DNA from: Apteryx mantelli
Taxonomy: Eukaryota > Chordata > Aves > Apterygiformes > Apterygidae
Assembly (NCBI RefSeq): GCF_036417845.1
Contig: NC_089980.1
Coordinates: 134,566,516 to 134,630,515, forward strand
Length of the DNA: 64,000 nt
Reading direction: 5' to 3'
Numbering within the stretch: position 1 is the stretch's first letter; each line of letters begins with the position of its first letter. The translations under genes and the position numbers were made by a program. The notes under the pieces are model-generated. The model saw only the letters and a program-made list of their open reading frames with translations. It did no database searches and had not been told where the DNA came from. This document shows, piece after piece, positions 57,901-64,000 of this stretch.

Positions 57901-60900
57901 AAGGGCCAGTTAATCGGAACGTACTTTTATGAGTTAAGACAAAGTGAGAGTGTTAAGCAGGCTAACTGCTCCTGATTAGCTCCCTGAGTGGCTGGGATAG
58001 CAGTACCACATTTGGCTTTGTCCACTTTTGAAGTGGAATGAGCTCAGTGAAGAGCAGGAATGGGCAAAAATGGAACTGTTTTGGGACAGCTGATCTTCAC
58101 CAGCTGTTCTGCAGCAACTCTGTGGGTAGACTAGTATTTCAGGCTGGCTGGCTCATGAGGTTGTTAAAGGGATGTTATATCTTTTTCTTGATTGGTTTGG
58201 AATAGGGATTTATGCAGCATAGTTGTCTATCACAATAGGTAACTGAACTTGAAGAGCTCCTTCCGGCCCTGTGCATTCCTGTGTCTGTGCAATTGAACTC
58301 ACACCCTTCAGAAGGGACCGAGGGATGAGGTTCACCTCCTGAGCGCATCTCTATCTGTGTTAGTAGCTTAGATGTCTGGTATAGTCAGTGAAGGGTAATT
58401 GGCAGTTCTATGGTCAGATCTGCCTGACCTCCTTTGGATGTCTTCCTTATGATAAGATAATTCATGCCATAAAGGCTCAGTTTCTCTTCATTGACTACAG
58501 ATACAACCATCTCAGTGAAAATGTCTGTTTTTGGGCTGATGCATGCCACCCTAATTTTTTAAAGCTATTTCAGGAGGAATTTAGGTTACGGAATTCCGTT
58601 CCCCGCTGCCTGTGTCCTTTTCTATTACTCCAGGATGCACAAATACGGGGAAAATAGTCTTTATCATCTGAATATCACTCTGCTCACTACAGAGCTTAAA
58701 TGGGAGATAGATGCCTGCTTCATGACAACAAGGTGCTTTGAAGCATGTATGGTCATCTGACTTTAGATACCCCAGGAAATTTTCATACCAGCTGTGGAGG
58801 TTCCTGTTAAGTTTAGATACCTGCACATTTGGACAGTGCTGGAAGGTCTGGTCTGCATCATTGTCAGGGATTTAAGAAAAAATCCAGAACTCCTCAGCTT
58901 CAACTTTTATGGGCTTTAGAAAAAACTGGATTCAGCTCTAATCAGCTGTAGATATGTATGGGCTAGACATTTACAGTTAGGGGGGTGTCAGTTCAATCCT
59001 GAGCATCTATCAGTAGGCTGTGAGTGGCTTTAGATGGTCATAATCAAGTTCCTAGTGCTAACATCTCTTAAAAAAATAAAATAAATAAAATTTAAAAAGG
59101 TGGTTGTCCACCTTATCAGGGAGGCCAAGGGGCAAATAGAGCACAAAACTGTTGTGGTCTTCTGGCTTTTGTTTTTGGCTGATGGATATGACTGGACTAG
59201 TTCTGGGATGATGGGACTCCATGGTCTTCCTCAGGAAATGTTCATATGCATTAAATTAACTGTTGCTGGAAACGCTGAAATTGCTCCATCCATTCTTCTC
59301 TCTGCAGGGGGTCAGGAACTTCAGATTGGAATATCCTCATTTGCCAGCTACCGAGGGTCAGATATCAAGGTCCAAACTGGGCATTTGTGGGCACAAATTC
59401 AGGCACAGATGGACCACGGTGTTAATGTGACACTTCCAGCCTTGGCTCCGGGATGGTACAACGTTTCTGTCATCATCAATGGTGTTGTTGTTGCTACTTC
59501 AAATAGGTGTGTGAATGTATTTCCCTTAATATAAGAATTTCATTGTCTGTCCTATTTGCTATTTTAGGGTTAATCTGAAAAGAAAGATAAAGTTTTCACA
59601 AATGCTGTACCTAACAAGGAAATATGCAGTATGGTATAAAATTATGAATAATTATTAAGGCATTTATTGATCTGTGGAACCTAAGTCAGCAAACTGCTAA
59701 TGCTAGTCAATTAACTCCCCTTGGATCAGTAGGAGGCAGGAGAGAAACATTTTAAAAAATAGTTGATTTGATGAAAAATGCATATTCAGGCAATCAAAAC
59801 TATTCACAAATTCAGGTCAAATGCAAATAAAGCCTGCTGTAGGAAAACAAAAGAAGAAACGAAACACTTTTCATGGAAAAAAACAAAGGATAGTTTGAAA
59901 AATAAAAAAATGCTTTGTTTTGAGAATTTTTAAATCATACTATTTCCATCTTTTTAAGGTGACACTTCAAGTTCATGCCTAGATAAATGTAATACAAAAG
60001 AATAAAAATGTAGGAGAAAACCCACCTCAAAGTGGGACACAGCAGTTCATTCATAAGCAAGACAATTTTACTCCTCAGCCACACAGCTCTCATCAATGGC
60101 AGTTGCTAGGAATGCTCCTGAAACAATGACATTAGGGAGAAGGGAGCTGCTTGTGTTGCTCACAAACAGCCCTAAACAGCTTGTTGCATTAATGAATGTC
60201 AGGAGGAGAAAGCCTGTGGTCGGTGGGATGATGCATACGAATTCATCCCATCTGACGTTGCAGTCTGTTAGCAGCACTGACGCTTTGTCTCCTGGGGTAG
60301 TGAGTGGAGGGAGATGGGCCAGCCCAGAAGACATCTCTGGTGGACTGACTTGCAAGATCAGGAGACTCTTTTTTTTTTTTTTTTTTTTCTGCTGTGTCTG
60401 TTTAGGGTTTTGTTTTGTTTGTTTGTTTTTTGAGGGGATGTTAATGAGGGGGAAATATGGATGTGGGTGAGACAGAAGCAGAGCTACACCCCTGACTGAG
60501 TGGCCTTGGCAGGTTATGCCTAAGTTTCTTCTTGATGCATTTATGCCCACTGTCTGCTTATTTCCCATGAGAGGAAGAAAGGGGGGAAGGATATCTTTCG
60601 CGTCTCCTATCTATAGACATGGCTGTAGTGTCTGTTTGGTAGAAACCCCCTCATTTTGGCTTCTTTCAATAGGCTTTTCAGTTGTGCCTGATGGACTGGA
60701 TTTGGCCCACAGACTGCCACTTGATAAGACAGTGGTGCTCCTAGGAGATGTGGCTCAAACCACAGGGAAAGAGATTGAGGCATGAGTTCTTGTCATTGCT
60801 GTATTACGAGGGGAACGAAGTAGGTGTGCCAGGTGGGCATCTGGCCTTCCAACCTTGAGGGGGTTGTAGGAATTGCATGCAGCATGAGAGAAAAAAGAAG

Positions 60901-63900
60901 AAAAAAAACCCACCCTCTTATGTTGCTTGTGTTTTGCAGGATTAAGCCGTTAATCCAGTACGTCTCCGAGATCTTCAGCATTGAGCCATGTTGTGGCTCT
61001 TTACTGGGTAAATAGTACCAGTACATCTGCAGCCACTTACGGAGGTTAAAGGGATCAAGGATATGGCTTCCCTGCAGGACTGGAGAGGGCATCCTGTTTC
61101 ACATTGGTTTAAACAAGTGTGTTTTAAAATCTGTGATCCTTTATTATGCAGACTCCCACTGGCAGGCAGCAGCAGCTTGGAGATGTGGGATTGCAGTGAG
61201 CAACCCTCAATCTTGTTGTCTGGCTCAGGGGCCCCTGGGCTTTGGATACGATTTCTCCAAGTGCTTGCTCCTCTATCCTTGCATGTTCCCACTGGGGAAA
61301 CAAAGCTCACCCACACCTGACTCATCTGTGCTGTATCTTTCAGTCATTATGCCTCCATCTTTCAAGGCTTTCTGCATCAAAGTTAGGTAGATGGTAAGGT
61401 ATGGTCATGGTTTGAAGCAAACACTCATTTCAGGTGATCCAAAAGGGAGCTTTTATTTTTTGTTAACTTGAAAAGACAAAAACCTTTCTCCATATTAATT
61501 TGAATTCAAACTGAAATATTTATTAATCCCTTTCCAAGTTTTTTAAACATTTAAAACCATTCAACTGTGTTCAAGTAAAACATCACTGAATTAAAAACAA
61601 AAGTTTAACCTCAATAAAAAAATTTTAAAAAATAAAATAAAATACAGATGGGGGGGTTCCTTTATTTTGTCTTTTGCAGAGTAACATTTGGCTAGGAGTG
61701 GGGGAGAGTTGAATTCATTTAGTGAATTTTACATGGATCCTTTGAAACACTTACATAGAGAAGAGCAATTCTTGTGCTGTAACCTCAGGTCCTCCACAGA
61801 TTCCTCTCCCAGGCTCATGACACATTTAAAGAGGCAAAAATTCAGAGGCTTTGTGATACATGATCAGTTCTATAGTTTGTAAAGTGCCCAAGCCTTGAAA
61901 GATGAGAACTTAGAGCTTAGAGAGCAAAGGCTATCAGTTTTGAAGAATAAGCTATGTTAAAAAAAAAAAAAGCTATATGGTTCTTTATTTTTAGGGTTCA
62001 ATTGAAGGTTAAATAAGAACTGATTAATTCATTGGCTGTAGTTTTATGAATGGCTTAAGCTGACTTAGATTCTCATGGGTGCAAAAAAGCAGCAGTCCTT
62101 CTCCCACCCCTTATCCCTTGTCTTTCATAGCCTCTGACACTTGCATGGCCATATGAATTAGGGACTTGAGCTCACTGAAAATGAATCTGGCTATAAAACA
62201 ACTTACTTTACAGCTAGATCATAGGAAAAAGAAGGTCATGGGCTTCCAGCAGATGTAAAGAGCTGATCAGAAGATTGACAAAACCTTTCTAGAGTTTGTT
62301 AGCTTAGTGGATACAGAGGCCTGAAGTAAGGCAGTGCGCTGGGACTGTCTGTGCTGCAAACTAAAGGAAGATGGAGGGATGCTTTAGGTGGTTTTAAGTG
62401 AGGCAGCTTGAGCTTGGACACTTGGAATTAGGTTGGGAATGTTAAAGGGTTTACATCTTTATCGTTAACACTTCCAAAAACCTGGGCTTCCACTCCTTCA
62501 ATGCTGCTGCTGTTCTCAAAACCATAGGTGAAAGGGATACTGTTGCCTTGCACAGTCATGTAAATCCAGATGTTGGGATTCATGCTTATCCCAGCTAATT
62601 AGCATCTACTCTTGGTGCCCAGGCTGGTAGCATAGTGTCCCAAGGCTTCTTCCCCTGTCAAAGTGGGGAGGTGGACTCCACCAGGGAACATCCTAGAACA
62701 ACTGCTCTAGATAAGACCAAAGGTAGCCTGTCTCCTGGAGTGCTCCAAATAGGATACCTTAGGGAGATTATGAGACTGGAGCAGTGTATGATCATACTTC
62801 TCTACAATACTCTCACAGCTTTCAACATAAGGCAGAAGCACAGCCCCAGACAGAGGTCATAACTTTGTGTCTAACTCTTAATTCCTCTTCCATATGAATG
62901 ACCCTACCAGTGCCGTTCAAGAGTCTGTTTACCCATTTGCTGTCTTCTGCCATGGTCATAAGTAGATGTCCAGGGAAGAAAAAAATCCAGGCAATCCTAG
63001 GGGAAAGCAGACAGCCTGCCTTCTTTCAGCCCATGCATGGAAACCGTGGTGAGATTTGCCTTTGACAGTGGTGTGGGACCTGCTGTTCTCTTCCCTTTTC
63101 TTCTGCCCCCTTTTTAAATGGTGCAGACTGAGCCTGTCGGTAGGAGAGGACTTAAAGCTGGGATCATTCAACAATATCAGTTTCTCTAGTCGGTGAACTC
63201 CTTCTCACAGTCAAGTGACCATGGGCACATGGTAAATCTGATGGTGCTGCTGGCAACCTCAGAACAACTCACTGTGTTGGAGGTTATGCTGAGCTGGTTG
63301 CCACACAAATATTTCTGCCTTGGTGTCCAGGCAGAATTCAAGATTGAAAGAAGGTCTGTGATATTGGCTTTTCAATTTGAAAATAACAGCACTGAATCCT
63401 GCTTCTCTGTATGCAGCAGGAACAGACACTAGGAGATGGCTTTTTCTACCATCTCCCCAGATATCTCCATTACTGTGTCTGCAGCCATTTTGTTCCAAAA
63501 AAAGAGGCTTAATTTCTTCTGTTTAGACTGGATAAGAGTGTCTGCCATGCTTATCAGCTTGTCACGGTTTGCGATTTTTCTCAGACAGTCATTAATTCCT
63601 TTCCTGCATAACGTCCTTCTGCTTCGTTTATTTGTTTTACTCCTAGGTGGAACACTGCTGACAATCTCTGGGGTGGGATTTAGCCAAAACCCTGCCCTGG
63701 TTTCTGTTTCAATGAATAGGCAAACCTGTATGATTACCCACTTGGCAGAAGAGACCATTTGGTGCCTGACCCCACCAGCTGCTAATTTGTCTAATGAAGA
63801 TTCACAAGACGTCTCTGTTGGGGTAAATGTGCTCATCAGCAGTAGGTCACTTCAACATGTTCCTTTTTCAAAGAAGACCACTGTCTTTGCTTATCAAAGG

Positions 63901-64000
63901 ACTTTGACTCCTCTGATCACTACTGTTGAAACGGAGGTTACAGACAGCAGCCTGCTCTTGAACATCCAGGGGATAAACATCACTGGATCTGTGGCTAAAC
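12890..64000 (+). CDS. PKHD1: Fibrocystin/polyductin, 5' part (exons 2-32, open at window end)
   Basis: Thirty-one exons join in one frame from the ATG at 12890 to the window edge, about 1333 codons. Recognition is by sequence: stretches such as [60 protein letters not shown] and [12 protein letters not shown] are near-identical to human fibrocystin as I remember it, and they distinguish it from the paralogue PKHD1L1. Exon count and phases equal human exons 2-32. Order of parts: signal peptide (1 to about 17), IPT/TIG modules (about 22-320), PA14 domain (about 320-495), linker with conserved Cys (495-930), more IPT/TIG repeats (930 onward). More than 20 N-X-S/T sequons fit an extracellular glycoprotein. 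The family is a type I membrane protein of cilia and apical membranes in renal collecting duct and biliary epithelium; human loss causes autosomal recessive polycystic kidney disease. G8 domains, transmembrane segment and tail lie downstream. All introns have GT..AG ends. No disabling mutation is seen. Confidence 0.96.
14062..14139 (+). CDS. PKHD1: PKHD1 exon 3
   Basis: Acceptor tatttttgcag, donor g/gtgagt; 78 nt, the same length I recall for human exon 3. Encodes [20 protein letters not shown] and a few more residues (about 17-42), the opening strand of the first IPT-like module with its P-x-x-G-S-x-x-G-G signature. Confidence 0.95.
15557..15701 (+). CDS. PKHD1: PKHD1 exon 4
   Basis: 145 nt, residues about 43-90. 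Contains [17 protein letters not shown] and ends TIRCRTR, matching human LPVVTCRTR. The two Cys probably pair within the first IPT-like module. Two codons shorter than human, in the variable early loop. Ends in phase 2 at g/gtatga. Confidence 0.93.
15990..16070 (-). repeat. Possible MIR/L2-like fossil
   Basis: Phrases cttgacctgtccaagatcat and agcagtggtagagctggaaa resemble the TTGCCCAAGGTCACACAG...GGCAGAGCTGGGA portion of MIR/L2 3' ends. Short and degraded. Confidence 0.3.
16675..16774 (+). CDS. PKHD1: PKHD1 exon 5
   Basis: 100 nt, residues about 91-124, ending phase 0 at aag/gtaacc. [15 protein letters not shown] aligns with human EGLYFLEAYFGGQLV. One N-glycosylation sequon (NLT). Three codons shorter than human. 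Confidence 0.92.
16775..21004. other. Intron 5
   Basis: About 4.2 kb, one of the largest introns here. It holds the CR1 fragment listed separately and a poly-T run near 19819-19830. No other coding or RNA gene is seen. Confidence 0.8.
17598..17875 (-). mobile_element. CR1 LINE 3'-end fragment, inactive
   Basis: Read on the + strand, the sequence runs cacagaatcgtagactcaat, then aggttggacaggaccttagg, gaccaggttgctcaggg, cttgaaaatctccagagatg and gcctcccagggcccctgttc. This order is the reverse complement of the avian CR1 3' region, so the element lies on the minus strand with its 3' end near 17598. It is 5'-truncated as CR1 usually is, has no ORF, and is clearly diverged, hence old. Confidence 0.8.
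21005..21062 (+). CDS. PKHD1: PKHD1 exon 6
   Basis: 58 nt, residues about 125-143: [20 protein letters not shown], nearly identical to human AQTPIVHQVYPPSGVPG. This is the first strand of an IPT/TIG domain. Donor g/gtatgg, phase 1. Confidence 0.95.
21063..22904. other. Intron 6
   Basis: 1.8 kb. Contains a poly-T run of about 18 at 22129-22146 and no recognisable gene. Confidence 0.8.
22905..22983 (+). CDS. PKHD1: PKHD1 exon 7
   Basis: 79 nt, equal to human by memory; residues about 144-169, [19 protein letters not shown] then NVDYID. Continues the IPT/TIG module begun in exon 6. Acceptor ctttcaaacag, donor gg/gtaatt, phase 2. Confidence 0.94.
22984..25260. other. Intron 7
   Basis: 2.3 kb, AT-rich, with two stretches dense in homeodomain-like motifs (about 23050-23300 and 24570-24680) that I discuss as possible regulatory elements. 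No gene or mobile element recognised. Confidence 0.75.
25261..25335 (+). CDS. PKHD1: PKHD1 exon 8
   Basis: 75 nt, equal to human; residues about 170-194, [20 protein letters not shown] then QAGS. The Cys aligns with human VTPCSL. The donor is the weaker gttagt, forced by phase 2 and by the next exon completing ATC-TAT-CCT. Confidence 0.9.
25336..27695. other. Intron 8
   Basis: 2.4 kb. It includes a pyrimidine-rich stretch (26660-26760) and a poly-T near 27559-27571. No gene recognised. Confidence 0.8.
27696..27760 (+). CDS. PKHD1: PKHD1 exon 9
   Basis: 65 nt, equal to human; residues about 195-216. [20 protein letters not shown] aligns with human [20 protein letters not shown]. The residue before it is Ile where human has Cys. 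Donor g/gtcagt, phase 1. Confidence 0.93.
29250..29289 (+). CDS. PKHD1: PKHD1 exon 10
   Basis: 40 nt, equal to human; residues about 217-229, [12 protein letters not shown], against human [12 protein letters not shown]. Carries one sequon (NVS). Acceptor tctcctccag, donor ag/gtaaga, phase 2. Confidence 0.93.
29861..29931 (+). CDS. PKHD1: PKHD1 exon 11
   Basis: 71 nt, equal to human; residues about 230-253, ending [17 protein letters not shown], one substitution from human. It links the end of one IPT module to the next. Phase 1. Confidence 0.95.
29932..31852. other. Intron 11
   Basis: 1.9 kb; contains a MIR/L2-like fossil (listed separately). The stretch around 30655-30680 (ttagagatttggaaaggacc) faintly resembles CR1 but is too short to call. 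Confidence 0.75.
31020..31150 (-). repeat. MIR/L2-like fossil repeat
   Basis: gtatcattagctcctttatt, then catgtggggaaactgagtca and cagtaagatgaaatgactct, follow the reverse-oriented MIR/L2 3' consensus (ATTTTACAGATGGGGAAACTGAGGCA...) closely enough to recognise. Further on, aggcagagtctcagtag fits its tail. Confidence 0.5.
31853..31954 (+). CDS. PKHD1: PKHD1 exon 12
   Basis: 102 nt, equal to human; residues about 254-287. [19 protein letters not shown] and [15 protein letters not shown] form the front half of an IPT/TIG domain (P-x-x-G-S-x-G-G, then T-I-T-G-x-F-F). Donor g/gtaagg, phase 1. Confidence 0.96.
32237..32332 (+). CDS. PKHD1: PKHD1 exon 13
   Basis: 96 nt, equal to human; residues about 288-319. 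[19 protein letters not shown] supplies the two Cys of the IPT domain (human IPCDIRHVSPRKIECTTRA). Phase 1. Confidence 0.95.
33000..33135 (+). CDS. PKHD1: PKHD1 exon 14: start of PA14 domain
   Basis: 136 nt, residues about 320-364. [11 protein letters not shown] opens the PA14 domain and [13 protein letters not shown] follows (human GYRWQIVPNASSP). One sequon (NAS). Two codons shorter than human just after the first strand. Donor ag/gtactc, phase 2. Confidence 0.95.
34006..34120 (+). CDS. PKHD1: PKHD1 exon 15: PA14 core
   Basis: 115 nt, equal to human; residues about 365-403. [20 protein letters not shown] is the strongest identity in the gene and shows the PA14 signature G-x-F/L-x-A-P-x-x-x-x-Y-x-F. 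Ends phase 0 at aag/gtatta. Confidence 0.97.
34981..35256 (+). CDS. PKHD1: PKHD1 exon 16: end of PA14 domain
   Basis: 276 nt, residues about 404-495. Contains [20 protein letters not shown] and [20 protein letters not shown], aligning with human YYLEAEHHG and [20 protein letters not shown]. The YYLE element is the usual PA14 closing strand. The acceptor (ggacatag) has a weak pyrimidine tract, and the exon itself begins with gtaaga. One codon shorter than human. Confidence 0.96.
35996..36085 (+). CDS. PKHD1: PKHD1 exon 17
   Basis: 90 nt, equal to human; residues about 496-525. [13 protein letters not shown] and PTNATAHQ align with human SGKGNFFLTWDNV and PANATAHL. The NAT sequon is conserved. 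Phase 0, donor gtaggt. Confidence 0.93.
37094..37184 (+). CDS. PKHD1: PKHD1 exon 18
   Basis: 91 nt, equal to human; residues about 526-555. [20 protein letters not shown] aligns with human IQTTIEELLAVKCKLEP. Donor g/gtagtg, phase 1. Confidence 0.92.
37185..38962. other. Intron 18
   Basis: 1.8 kb, AT-rich, with an A-run/G-run/T-run cluster at about 38078-38133 and an apparent fossil repeat at 38220-38460. No gene seen. Confidence 0.75.
38220..38460. repeat. Ancient amniote interspersed repeat, family uncertain
   Basis: The phrases aacccaatgtcctgtcttca and gtgcctgggaaagaat, and later ccttccaagtacttgcatag, are reminiscent of a widespread amniote CR1/SINE-type element (CCCAGTATCCTGTCTTC-type core). 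The middle part is poorly conserved, so family and strand are left open. Confidence 0.4.
38963..39105 (+). CDS. PKHD1: PKHD1 exon 19
   Basis: 143 nt, equal to human; residues about 556-603. [19 protein letters not shown] aligns with human [19 protein letters not shown], and YDLTEYTH closes the exon. Phase 0, consensus donor gtaagt. Confidence 0.95.
39715..39845 (+). CDS. PKHD1: PKHD1 exon 20
   Basis: 131 nt, residues about 604-646. [20 protein letters not shown] matches human [20 protein letters not shown]. Two sequons (NVS, NLT). One codon longer than human. Phase 2. Confidence 0.94.
39846..41291. other. Intron 20
   Basis: 1.4 kb. A 209-codon open frame on the minus strand (40116-40745) lies here; it has no recognisable domain and I treat it as chance. 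A G-rich run at 40627-40648 is noted in the findings. Confidence 0.75.
41292..41476 (+). CDS. PKHD1: PKHD1 exon 21
   Basis: 185 nt, residues about 647-708. [35 protein letters not shown] and [14 protein letters not shown] align with human QFDCTDLWETCVRC, PPANSPVLVHQINLLP and FYVDEIIIADTNVT. Two sequons (NRS, NVT). Somewhat longer than human in the linker after HQIDLL. Phase 1. Confidence 0.94.
41834..41972 (+). CDS. PKHD1: PKHD1 exon 22
   Basis: 139 nt, residues about 709-754. Ends with [20 protein letters not shown], matching human [20 protein letters not shown]. Phase 2, donor ag/gtacgg. Confidence 0.92.
41973..44891. other. Intron 22
   Basis: 2.9 kb. It contains a poly-C/poly-T tract at about 44093-44120 and only short chance ORFs. 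Confidence 0.8.
44892..45046 (+). CDS. PKHD1: PKHD1 exon 23
   Basis: 155 nt, residues about 755-806. The first half (acidic linker [15 protein letters not shown]) is poorly conserved; the second half [19 protein letters not shown] is clearly human TSPPLGGHFRIQLPNTVIS. Phase 1. Confidence 0.92.
46002..46015. repeat. Poly-C run
   Basis: About 14 consecutive C in intron 23, followed by aaacacatata. Simple homopolymer. Confidence 0.8.
46343..46368 (+). repeat. 13-bp perfect tandem duplication at the exon 24 branch-point region
   Basis: Two identical adjacent copies of tgctgctttctaa lie 12-38 bp before exon 24. Each ends with a ttctaat branch-point-like motif. Confidence 0.9.
46381..46565 (+). 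CDS. PKHD1: PKHD1 exon 24
   Basis: 185 nt, residues about 807-868. [20 protein letters not shown] and [20 protein letters not shown] align with human [20 protein letters not shown] and [20 protein letters not shown]. The end is set at agt/gtacgg, because only this keeps phase 0 and joins VIS to VSDEEL as in human FIR-VSDENL; the better-looking gtaatt five bases on would shift the frame. Confidence 0.92.
47587..47709 (+). CDS. PKHD1: PKHD1 exon 25
   Basis: 123 nt, residues about 869-909, phase 0 at both ends. [20 protein letters not shown] and [18 protein letters not shown] align almost residue by residue with human. Sequon NNT near the end. Confidence 0.96.
47710..49251. other. Intron 25
   Basis: 1.5 kb; a MIR/L2-like trace at about 48100-48160 and a poly-A run at 48785-48797. 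No gene. Confidence 0.75.
48090..48165 (+). repeat. Possible MIR/L2-like fossil
   Basis: ttggaaaagttgctgaccct followed by gacctcaatcctttatctgt and gaaaaggg recalls the forward MIR/L2 phrase ACTTAACCTCTCTGTGCCTCAGTTTCCTCATCTGTAAAATGGGG in degraded form. Confidence 0.35.
49252..49357 (+). CDS. PKHD1: PKHD1 exon 26
   Basis: 106 nt, residues about 910-944. Begins with five GTG codons: [20 protein letters not shown], against human [20 protein letters not shown]. It leads into the second IPT/TIG series. Acceptor ctccatctccag, donor g/gtaatg, phase 1. Confidence 0.93.
49839..50117 (+). CDS. PKHD1: PKHD1 exon 27: IPT/TIG repeat
   Basis: 279 nt, residues about 945-1037. Strand pattern [20 protein letters not shown]-x-V, then [20 protein letters not shown] is a complete IPT/TIG domain, and [19 protein letters not shown] follows (human LVRPSGLAISATGEDLFL). 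[14 protein letters not shown] begins the next repeat. Sequons NST, NET, NIS. Phase 1. Confidence 0.96.
50118..54254. other. Intron 27
   Basis: 4.1 kb. Contains a poly-A/C run near 51421-51445, an AT-rich central portion and a possible MIR/L2 fossil near 52710-52780. I recognise no gene. Confidence 0.75.
52710..52780 (-). repeat. Possible MIR/L2-like fossil
   Basis: ttttgcagacaagtgatttg followed by cacccagagaggttaaggtt partly fits the reverse MIR/L2 phrase TTTTACAGATGAGGAAACTGAGGCACAGAGAGGTTAAGT. Confidence 0.35.
54255..54385 (+). CDS. PKHD1: PKHD1 exon 28: IPT/TIG repeat
   Basis: 131 nt, residues about 1038-1081. [20 protein letters not shown], then sequon NST and RIECKVPSR, align with human IQGSSLEGVSLILFGSYSC and RIQCKVPPR. 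Phase 0, donor cgg/gtaaga. Confidence 0.95.
55260..55395 (+). CDS. PKHD1: PKHD1 exon 29
   Basis: 136 nt, residues about 1082-1126. [20 protein letters not shown] aligns with human [20 protein letters not shown], the junction between two IPT repeats. One sequon (NRS). Phase 1. Confidence 0.94.
57294..57376 (+). repeat. Unidentified repeat, copy A
   Basis: Shares ttctattactccag and tttatcatctgaatat with copy B, plus intervening similarity (aatgcataaata against gatgcacaaata). About 80 bp in direct orientation. Confidence 0.7.
58593..58675 (+). repeat. Unidentified repeat, copy B
   Basis: Direct-oriented partner of the copy 1.3 kb upstream, with the same flanking phrase (attccgttcc against attccattcc). 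Either two insertions of one interspersed family or an old local duplication. Confidence 0.7.
59308..59506 (+). CDS. PKHD1: PKHD1 exon 30: IPT/TIG repeat
   Basis: 199 nt, residues about 1127-1192. [20 protein letters not shown] then [20 protein letters not shown] aligns with human [20 protein letters not shown] and [20 protein letters not shown]. Two sequons. Ends phase 2 at ag/gtgtgt, a weak donor; the next exon completes AGG. Confidence 0.93.
59507..60939. other. Intron 30
   Basis: 1.4 kb, AT-rich at its start, with a T run of about 20 at 60369-60388. The ORFs here are chance. Confidence 0.8.
60369..60388. repeat. Poly-T run
   Basis: About 20 consecutive T in intron 30. Could be the tail of a minus-strand retroposed copy, but the flanks show no recognisable element. 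Confidence 0.8.
60940..61007 (+). CDS. PKHD1: PKHD1 exon 31
   Basis: 68 nt, residues about 1193-1215. [19 protein letters not shown] is nearly identical to human [19 protein letters not shown] and starts another IPT/TIG domain. Phase 1, donor g/gtaaat. Confidence 0.96.
61008..63646. other. Intron 31
   Basis: 2.6 kb. AT-rich block at 61440-61650 and a poly-A at about 61960-61971. No gene recognised. Confidence 0.8.
63647..64000 (+). CDS. PKHD1: PKHD1 exon 32, 5' portion (cut by window end)
   Basis: Acceptor tttgttttactcctag. The frame stays open for all 354 nt (residues about 1216-1333). [20 protein letters not shown] aligns with human [20 protein letters not shown]; after the Cys pair, NITGSVAK resembles the next IPT strand. 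In human this is a very large exon of about 1.6 kb coding several IPT repeats, so most of it should lie beyond the window. Sequons NLS and NIT. Confidence 0.95.

Larger units (their letters stand above)
55396..59307. other. Intron 29
   Basis: 3.9 kb. Holds two related copies of an unidentified repeat (57294-57376 and 58593-58675), a G-run at about 56237-56245 and a poly-T near 56345-56357. No gene. Confidence 0.75.

Noticed and set aside
12890..64000. Assignment to the paralogue PKHD1L1 (fibrocystin-L), which also has IPT and PA14 domains
   Set aside because: Residue-level matches such as [21 protein letters not shown] and [12 protein letters not shown], and the exon structure, are those of PKHD1.

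Overview
This is vertebrate nuclear DNA, most likely from a bird. Coding sequence is sparse and cut into small exons with GT/AG introns. Ordinary intronic low-complexity runs are present, and one intron carries the 3' end of an old CR1 LINE, the typical avian/reptilian retroposon. The one gene I can support is the 5' part of PKHD1 (fibrocystin/polyductin) on the + strand. From memory, the human exons 2-32 spread over roughly 200 kb; here they fit in about 51 kb, which suits a compact avian genome. The species cannot be determined from this window.

Layout: 1-9.8 kb is upstream flank with no recognisable gene. It holds a CpG-dense patch near 0.73-1.14 kb, simple repeats, a few fossil repeats and one 230-codon open frame that looks fortuitous. 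At 9.82-9.85 kb there is a near-perfect HNF1 palindrome followed at once by a CCAAT box, and about 230 bp further on a consensus splice donor. I read this as a candidate promoter and non-coding exon 1. The start codon lies in a 49-nt coding piece at 12890-12938. A further 30 coding exons follow and the window ends inside the large exon that corresponds to human exon 32. Every intron phase is consistent, giving a continuous reading frame of 4000 coding nt (about 1333 codons) with no stop or frameshift.

The encoded protein begins with a short signal peptide, then IPT/TIG-type immunoglobulin-like modules, a PA14 domain (about residues 320-495), a cysteine-containing linker region and a second series of IPT/TIG repeats (from about residue 930). 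N-glycosylation sequons are numerous. This is the ectodomain of a single-pass receptor-like protein of primary cilia and apical membranes in kidney tubule and bile duct epithelia. The later IPT repeats, G8 domains, parallel beta-helix repeats, transmembrane segment and cytoplasmic tail must lie beyond 64000.

The rest is intron. I found no RNA gene, no second protein gene and no mobile element with intact coding capacity. The points most worth following up are the HNF1/CCAAT promoter candidate, the unusual exon 24 splice signals (overlapping alternative donors and a 13-bp tandem duplication at the branch point), a GTG codon run at the start of exon 26, and several homeodomain-motif-rich intronic stretches that may be conserved enhancers. 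I see no sign of a previously undescribed system.
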